This document shows positions 28,765 to 33,442 of a DNA stretch of 33,442 nucleotides, piece by piece. The DNA is from a virus: positions 1 to 33,442 of the IMG/VR virus record IMGVR_UViG_3300025087_000225; one strand, 5' to 3'. The notes beneath the pieces are model-generated. The model saw nothing but the letters and a program-made list of their open reading frames with translations, was not told the origin of the DNA and searched no databases. The position numbers and the translations under genes were made by a program. Position 1 is the stretch's first letter, and each line of letters starts with the position of its first letter.

Positions 28765-29136
28765 ATGGCTAAAAATAAGGGCTACGGTTGTCAACAGGGG
28801 GCTGTGGATAACTATTTGGAGTGTATAATAACAACCATGAACACTAATGATGCCAACCGGTATCTGCGCAAGTATGGGGCGGAGAAGCTCTCTAAAACCC
28901 ACGAGGGGCGCAAAATCATTGAAAAGGCTAAGGAGAAGTACCGGATAGATTTGTTGCAGCCGGGCGACCCGGAGTTTAAAAAGCACTGGGGCAAGGTATT
29001 TGACGCTAACAAGCTCAAGAGAGAGCAAGACGAACGTAGAAGTAAAGAGATGTGGGCGATGACCAAAGAGCGGCAGGAATTTGAACAAAGACAGAGAACA
29101 GGACAGGGTACAGACTGGAAGTCTAAACGGCTATGA
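28765..29136 (+). CDS. Small protein between terminase subunits, unknown (123 aa)
   Basis: The N-terminal part is followed by charged helices (RKIIEKAKEKYRIDLL, ANKLKREQDERRSKEMW). A second in-frame start at 28837 has TATAAT exactly seven bases upstream and would give a 99-residue leaderless product, so the true start is uncertain. It overlaps the large terminase by four bases (ATGA), implying coupling. It may be a packaging accessory factor. No motif is known. Confidence 0.55.
   Translation: MAKNKGYGCQQGAVDNYLECIITTMNTNDANRYLRKYGAEKLSKTHEGRKIIEKAKEKYRIDLLQPGDPEFKKHWGKVFDANKLKREQDERRSKEMWAMTKERQEFEQRQRTGQGTDWKSKRL
28803..28829 (+). promoter_or_regulatory. Internal TATAAT promoter with inverted DnaA box
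   Basis: TGTGGATAA (28803-28811, complement of TTATCCACA) is followed by TATAAT (28824-28829), and an in-frame ATG comes seven bases later at 28837. The layout matches that at 27731-27768. Confidence 0.5.
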
Positions 29137-30617
29137 TAATCAAGTTCTCTACCTCTGAGGGAGAGGTGTTGTGCGGACCGTGGGATTTAAACCCCTCGCA
29201 GGAGAAGTTTTGGAATTCCAAGAAGAAGTTCGTGTTGTTTTCTGGGGGGTACGGGTGCGGGAAGAGCCTTATGCTCACCCTGAAGGCCATCAACCACGCC
29301 CTCACCTATCCGAACAACTACATCCTCATGGGGCGGCGCACCTACCCGGAACTGCGGGACACCCTCCTCAAGGAGTTCTTTACCATTTGTCCGGATGCCC
29401 TTATCAAGGATTACCTCAAAGCAGAGGGTCGTATCATCTTTCATAACAAGTCGGAAATTGTGTTTAGGCATTTGGATACTATGGCGGCTTCGGAAATACG
29501 CTCCATGAACCTCGGTTCTGCTTTTATTGACCAAGCGGAGGATATTAGCAAGGAGGTGGTGGAAGGTTTGCGGGGTCGCTTGCGCCGGGAGGGTATCCCC
29601 GACGAAGCCCGCCAGATATTTATGTCCTGCAACCCCGCCTTGACGTGGTTGTTTGCGGAGTTTAAACAACACCCCCAGCCGGAATACGAGGTTATTGAGG
29701 CCTCTACGTTGGAGAATGAGAAGAATCTACCCAAAGGATACGTTGAAGACCTCCTCAAATACCCCGAAGCGTACAAAAAACAGTATGTCTATGGCATTTG
29801 GGATGAGAATTTGCTTTCGGATAGGGTAGTATTTGACCGGGAGTACCTTGCCAAGCTCGCCGTCTACACTATGGAGCCTATTGAAACAAAAGAAGGGTTG
29901 GAAATCTTCGCCAAGTTTAACGAGGGACGCGAATACCAGATGGGGATAGACGTTTCGGAGGGTATCGTGCAGGAGGGGGTGGCGCAGGAACGACAGAAGT
30001 CAGACGAATCGGTCATTACCATCACCGACCTGACGCTTGAAGAGGAGGTGGCCTCGTGGTCGGGGCGGTTACCCCCAGACATTGTCGCCGAGAAGGCAAT
30101 TCTGTTTGCAAAATACTACGCGACCAAGAAGTTTCCCATAAAAATGGTGCCGGAAATGAATTCGATAGGGCTTGCGTTGGTGAATCGTCTCAATCGTGAG
30201 CCGTCTGATTACATCCGCATCTACCGCCAGGAGACGTTCGACAAAAAGACGGGGTTAAAAAGCGAACGGGAGGGGTGGCGCACCAACCGCCAAACCAAAC
30301 CCCTGCTGGTTTCTCACTTCCAAGAACTTTTGCGCCTCCGTAACCCGAAAATCCGTTCTAAAAGAACCCTGGAGCAGTTCAAGTCCTTTGTCTACACCGA
30401 CGACGCGAAGAAACAGGGTATGGGGGCGGAGGGGGGCTTCCACGACGATCGGGTTATTTCCCTCCTCCTGTCTTTTTGGAAGAAGGGGCCGGTGTTTGCG
30501 GGCGGTGTCGTCAAAGAGAAACAAGGAAGGAGTGATATAATTATCAGGAACGGCAAATTGCACATACCCTCGTTGGCAATAGAAAGAGAAAAGACATCAT
30601 CATGGAAATCCCAATAG
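29133..30617 (+). CDS. terL: Terminase large subunit
   Basis: The product is 494 residues. The ATPase domain has Walker A GGYGCGKS (38-45), Walker B AFIDQAED (130-137) and SCNP (165-168). The nuclease domain begins around MGIDVSEG with Asp273 and ends near HDDRVISLLLSFWK (about 437-450). It cuts concatemeric DNA and pumps it into the prohead through the portal, whose gene overlaps its end by 16 bases. Length and motifs are normal for a complete TerL. Confidence 0.9.
   Translation: MIIKFSTSEGEVLCGPWDLNPSQEKFWNSKKKFVLFSGGYGCGKSLMLTLKAINHALTYPNNYILMGRRTYPELRDTLLKEFFTICPDALIKDYLKAEGRIIFHNKSEIVFRHLDTMAASEIRSMNLGSAFIDQAEDISKEVVEGLRGRLRREGIPDEARQIFMSCNPALTWLFAEFKQHPQPEYEVIEASTLENEKNLPKGYVEDLLKYPEAYKKQYVYGIWDENLLSDRVVFDREYLAKLAVYTMEPIETKEGLEIFAKFNEGREYQMGIDVSEGIVQEGVAQERQKSDESVITITDLTLEEEVASWSGRLPPDIVAEKAILFAKYYATKKFPIKMVPEMNSIGLALVNRLNREPSDYIRIYRQETFDKKTGLKSEREGWRTNRQTKPLLVSHFQELLRLRNPKIRSKRTLEQFKSFVYTDDAKKQGMGAEGGFHDDRVISLLLSFWKKGPVFAGGVVKEKQGRSDIIIRNGKLHIPSLAIEREKTSSWKSQ
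30533..30541 (+). promoter_or_regulatory. Extended -10 promoter (TGATATAAT) before the portal gene
   Basis: TGA-TATAAT lies inside the last codons of terL, about 60 bases before the portal ATG at 30602. It is identical to the elements at 1243 and 9615. It could drive portal and head genes apart from terL. Confidence 0.45.
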
Positions 30618-32398
30618 AAGAATTCTCAATAGACACGAAAGACGACAAACTCATAGAGACTTTTCAGTCGTGGCTGAAAGACTCCCAAACCTATCACGAC
30701 TATCTCCTGAAATCTCAGAAGATTTCACAGGAATACTACGAAGGAAACCAGACAGAACGCGACCAAGTACCGGCTCATAACACCAACACGGTAGAGAACC
30801 GCATTTTTGAGGCCATTGAAACCATTGTACCCGTGGCTACCGCTAAAGCCCATCAGTTTGTCATTCTCCCTGGCTCCGAAGAGGAATCTTCCGTAGAACG
30901 GGCGAACAAAACCCAAAAAGTTCTAACTAGAAAATACGAAACACTAGAGATACAGCGCAAGTTGGAAGGGGTGACGAGGGACTTCATGCTCTACCGCTTT
31001 GGGGTAATGAAGTGGGAATGGGGGTATGAGAAAAACGACATTGACGCACGCAAACTAGACCCCCGTCTTATCCTAGTCCCAAAAATGCGGTGCGACCCGC
31101 ACGATCTCCCCTACAAGATTGAGATTCAGGAATACATCAAGCGGGAAATGGAGGAGTACTGGCCGAAGGCAAAAATTGACGAACTTTCTCCAGAGTCAAA
31201 CATAGATACAGGCACTGACTCAAAGGGTGATGTAAAGAAAAAACCGTATAGGGTGTACGAGGTGTGGGCCTACGGAGAGGTGGTGGTGTGGTTCTGCTCG
31301 GGCAAGGTGCTCGAAAAGAAAGCCAACCCCTACTATGACTTCGCGGGAACCGAGAAGTCCTATCTCCAAAAAACAAAAGCCGGAGCGAAGATAGGGAAGA
31401 AGTTGGTATTTTCAAACGTATTTGACCGCCCAACCGACCCTTATGTGTTCTTTTCCTCCTACGAAGTAGGCGACGAACCATTCGGTTCCGTATCTCTCGT
31501 AGAAGTTGCCATCCCTATCCAAGACGCAATCAACCGACAGAAGCGGGCGATTATAGACAACCTCCGCAGGATGGGCAACGGACAGGTGTATCTCGACTCC
31601 GACGCTATGTCGGAGGAAGAGGCGCAAAACATCACCGACGAGGTGGGGCTGGTTATCCGTGGGGAGGGAATTGCGTCGCAGGGGAAGATAAAAAGGGAGC
31701 CGGGGACGCAACTTCCGAACGCTCACTTCTCAAATCTCCAACACTCCGAAACAGTGTTTGATAACCTGATGGGAGTACACGGAGCAACCCGTGGAAATGC
31801 TCAAGCGGGCACTCTCGGTCAAGACATTATCTCACGACAACAGGATTTCACCCGCATCGACCTTATTACCAGAGTGTTAAACCGGGGCGTGTCGAAGTTG
31901 GCTATAGGCTTGGTGCAGTTGATGAAGATGTACTACACCGAAACCCAGGTGGTGAAAATCCTTGGGGAAGAGGGTGCGGTGGAGTTTGTGCGTTTGAATA
32001 AAGACGACATCGAGGACTATATCGAAATCATCGTTAAGTCAGGCGAGGTTCTTCCGATGGACAAAGTTTCACTACGAATTGAAGCAGTCCAGCTTTGGCA
32101 ACTCGGTGTACTTGACCCTGTAACGCTTTTTGAAAGACTTGAGTTTCCCAATCCGGCCAAGACCGCCGAGCGTTTGATGGCATGGAAGGCGGGACAATTG
32201 ACGCAGGAAACACAGGCAAAGATAGCGGAAATAGCGGCAGGAGCGCAATATGGCGCACAGGCAAAAGCCGCCACAGAAATAGCGACTCCAATGGGAGAAA
32301 CGGGGAAGAAGGTCGAATCCCCGATGAACGTAATGCAGAGAGCTACGGCAAGTCTTGGCGGAGGTGTCGCCACTCTTCCAGAAGCTCCGAAACTATAA
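30602..32398 (+). CDS. Portal protein (P22/podovirus type)
   Basis: The product is 598 residues. It begins with an acidic lead, then a helical region with FQSWLKDSQTYHDYLLKSQK and ENRIFEAIETIVPVATAKAH, a beta core, and helices with IQDAINRQKRAIIDNLRRMG before LMGVHGATRGNAQ. The tail is Ala/Gln-rich (QAKIAEIAAGAQYGAQAKA), like the C-terminal barrel region of large podovirus portals. It forms the dodecameric ring for DNA entry and tail attachment. Position after terL and before scaffold and coat supports this. Confidence 0.8.
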   Translation: MEIPIEEFSIDTKDDKLIETFQSWLKDSQTYHDYLLKSQKISQEYYEGNQTERDQVPAHNTNTVENRIFEAIETIVPVATAKAHQFVILPGSEEESSVERANKTQKVLTRKYETLEIQRKLEGVTRDFMLYRFGVMKWEWGYEKNDIDARKLDPRLILVPKMRCDPHDLPYKIEIQEYIKREMEEYWPKAKIDELSPESNIDTGTDSKGDVKKKPYRVYEVWAYGEVVVWFCSGKVLEKKANPYYDFAGTEKSYLQKTKAGAKIGKKLVFSNVFDRPTDPYVFFSSYEVGDEPFGSVSLVEVAIPIQDAINRQKRAIIDNLRRMGNGQVYLDSDAMSEEEAQNITDEVGLVIRGEGIASQGKIKREPGTQLPNAHFSNLQHSETVFDNLMGVHGATRGNAQAGTLGQDIISRQQDFTRIDLITRVLNRGVSKLAIGLVQLMKMYYTETQVVKILGEEGAVEFVRLNKDDIEDYIEIIVKSGEVLPMDKVSLRIEAVQLWQLGVLDPVTLFERLEFPNPAKTAERLMAWKAGQLTQETQAKIAEIAAGAQYGAQAKAATEIATPMGETGKKVESPMNVMQRATASLGGGVATLPEAPKL

Positions 32399-32493
32399 TG
32401 CCAGTTGTTGATGGAAAACACTTCGCGTACAGTCCGAAAGGAAAGAAGATGGCTGCTATGGCGAAGAAGATGAAAAAAGCAAAGAAAAAGTAG
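32398..32493 (+). CDS. 31-aa basic peptide between portal and scaffold
   Basis: The ATG overlaps the portal stop (TAATG). The product starts MPVVDGKHFAYSPKGKKMAA and ends as a Lys-rich helix. Peptides with this VDGKxFxYxxKG opening and basic tail are common between portal and scaffold genes in podoviruses. Their role is unknown, possibly binding packaged DNA. Confidence 0.65.
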   Translation: MPVVDGKHFAYSPKGKKMAAMAKKMKKAKKK

Positions 32494-32494
32494 G

Positions 32495-32503
32495 TGCTAT
32501 ACT
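32495..32503 (+). promoter_or_regulatory. Extended -10 promoter (TGCTATACT) of scaffold and coat genes
   Basis: TGC-TATACT lies 51 bases before the ATG at 32555. The leader has a small AGAC/GTCT hairpin near 32525-32540. It is the same hexamer and extension as at 21648-21656. Confidence 0.5.
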
Positions 32504-32554
32504 TTAGATAGTTAAAAGTTAATAAGACACTAAAAGTCTCTAAAATGAAGTTAT

Positions 32555-33178
32555 ATGGCTGATGAACCGAAAGACGACCTCGATGTCTTTAAAGACGAGG
32601 AGGAGGGGGACGCTCCTGAAAAAGCCGAAGATGAACCGGAAGAAGGGTCCGAGGAGGAATCCAAGGACAAGCCGAGTAACCGCAAGTCTGCGATAGCGCA
32701 GAAGAAATACTGGCGGGAGAAGGCAAAAAACGCTTCGACCAAGGTTCAGGAATTAGAAGACGAGCTTACGAAGCTGAAAGGGGCAGTTAAGAAGCCTGAT
32801 GACGATAAGGAGCGTGCCGCGCAGGATTACATCCGTCAGCAAGCCCGCGAAACGTATAAGGAGCTTCAGCTTGAGAAGGCCAAGGAGGAGGCTAAGGAAT
32901 TAGCAACCTTTGAAGACCAGGTGCAGACTCTACTCGACGATAACCCTGACGTGGCCGAGGACGAACTCCTCGACACCATAGAGGAATACGAAGTAGAGCC
33001 GAAGACCGCTCTCAGGATTCTCCAAAAACAGAACAAAGACCCGAAGGAAAAGAAGCCGAATATGCCAAAAGCAAAAAGGGCTTCCGCATCCGACGAGGAC
33101 AAGGCAAAACCCGATGACTCTAAAAAGAGTATGTGGGACATACTGAAAGAGGAGAAAGACAAACTGCTCAAAAAATAA
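32555..33178 (+). CDS. Capsid scaffolding protein (putative)
   Basis: The product is 207 residues with very high charge. The acidic N-terminus (DDLDVFKDEEEGDAPEKAED) is followed by long helical, Lys/Glu/Gln-rich stretches (WREKAKNASTKVQELEDELT, YKELQLEKAKEEAKEL), and a basic C-terminal helix (about 190-207, MWDILKEEKDKLLKK) which in scaffolds contacts the coat. It lies between portal and coat genes, the usual place. No protease motif is seen. Confidence 0.75.
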   Translation: MADEPKDDLDVFKDEEEGDAPEKAEDEPEEGSEEESKDKPSNRKSAIAQKKYWREKAKNASTKVQELEDELTKLKGAVKKPDDDKERAAQDYIRQQARETYKELQLEKAKEEAKELATFEDQVQTLLDDNPDVAEDELLDTIEEYEVEPKTALRILQKQNKDPKEKKPNMPKAKRASASDEDKAKPDDSKKSMWDILKEEKDKLLKK

Positions 33179-33205
33179 GCTTCGTGGGATAACCACCTAA
33201 CTTAA

Positions 33206-33442
33206 ATGGCTATACCACTCGGGAACTTTGTCTCGACTACGACTCGCCAGCGGTTTTTCAACAAAGCCGTTGACAATGCGTATACAGGCAACACCCTATT
33301 CGCACGCCTTCGTGCAACCGCTCGCCCGTGGTCTGGGGGTCGTCAGATAACCCAGGCGCTCATCGTGAGCAACCGCACGCAGGCCAGTTCATTCTCATCG
33401 TTCGACCTGCTCCCCACCACACAGGAAGACGTGCGCCAAATT
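33206..33442 (+). CDS. Major capsid (coat) protein, 3' end missing
   Basis: ATG at 33206 opens a frame of 79 codons that runs off the window. The start MAIPLGNFVSTTTRQRFF, then NAYTGNTLFARLRA and RPWSGGRQITQALIV, is typical of the N-terminal arm of phage coat proteins related to P22-type folds. It follows the scaffold by 27 bases. It is probably the main head protein. Only the N-terminus can be judged. Confidence 0.75.
   Translation, partial: MAIPLGNFVSTTTRQRFFNKAVDNAYTGNTLFARLRATARPWSGGRQITQALIVSNRTQASSFSSFDLLPTTQEDVRQI

Noticed and set aside
1-33442. Recoded stop codons (alternative genetic code)
   Set aside because: Genes end normally at TAA, TAG and TGA with tight overlaps such as ATGA, and no gene is interrupted by any of them.

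Overview
The window is a stretch of a tailed, podovirus-like bacteriophage genome. The evidence is a terminase, a P22-type portal, a scaffold, the start of a coat protein, a short-tail adaptor/nozzle pair, very large internal virion proteins and a holin/M23-endolysin lysis cassette. The standard bacterial code fits, since TGA is used as a stop at many gene ends. The host cannot be read from the sequence. Most genes lack a clear Shine-Dalgarno sequence, several appear to be leaderless, and the gene families resemble those of uncultivated metagenomic phages. A Patescibacteria-like host is possible but is only a guess. No integrase, tRNA gene or CRISPR array was seen.

Layout. (1) 1-10,766: late genes, all on the + strand. 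They are a 5'-truncated Gly-rich/Ser-Thr-rich tail protein, an adaptor-like and a nozzle-like tail protein, a small structural protein, two probable ejection (internal virion) proteins, then lysis genes (membrane protein, 25-aa basic peptide, M23 peptidase, second membrane protein). (2) 10,775-12,112: an island with strong Shine-Dalgarno sites and terminators. It holds three small Cys-pair proteins, a secreted protein and a possible small RNA. (3) 12,111-13,678 (- strand): early operon with a single-stranded DNA-binding protein. (4) 13,679-13,878: a divergent control region with inverted repeats, next to a ribbon-helix-helix regulator. (5) 13,879-21,666 (+): early/accessory genes. These include two HNH-type nucleases, a replication organizer with an iteron-like origin inside the gene, an SPPY DNA methyltransferase beside an XRE regulator, and a long run of 32-142-aa genes joined by a recurrent C-tract/ATATG boundary sequence. 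(6) 21,663-26,491 (+): a sugar module with a GT4 glycosyltransferase, a shortened UDP-sugar dehydrogenase, a zinc-finger SAM methyltransferase and a GT2 glycosyltransferase. (7) 26,609-27,654 (-): three small genes and an elaborately structured non-coding stretch. (8) 27,768-33,442 (+): small and large terminase, portal, a 31-aa basic protein, scaffold and coat protein, which runs off the window.

The coat gene at the right edge and the tail protein at the left edge are the two sides of one structural block. The window therefore looks like a circular or circularly permuted genome opened inside the late operon, with a missing segment between coat and tail protein, or else part of a longer genome.

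How it may work together: XRE and RHH regulators with extended -10 promoters (TGnTATAmT) control early genes. The organizer protein probably binds the iterons in its own gene to start replication, with SSB and NinG-like nucleases in support. The methyltransferases and sugar enzymes probably modify phage DNA or a surface glycan. The late genes then build, fill and release the virion.
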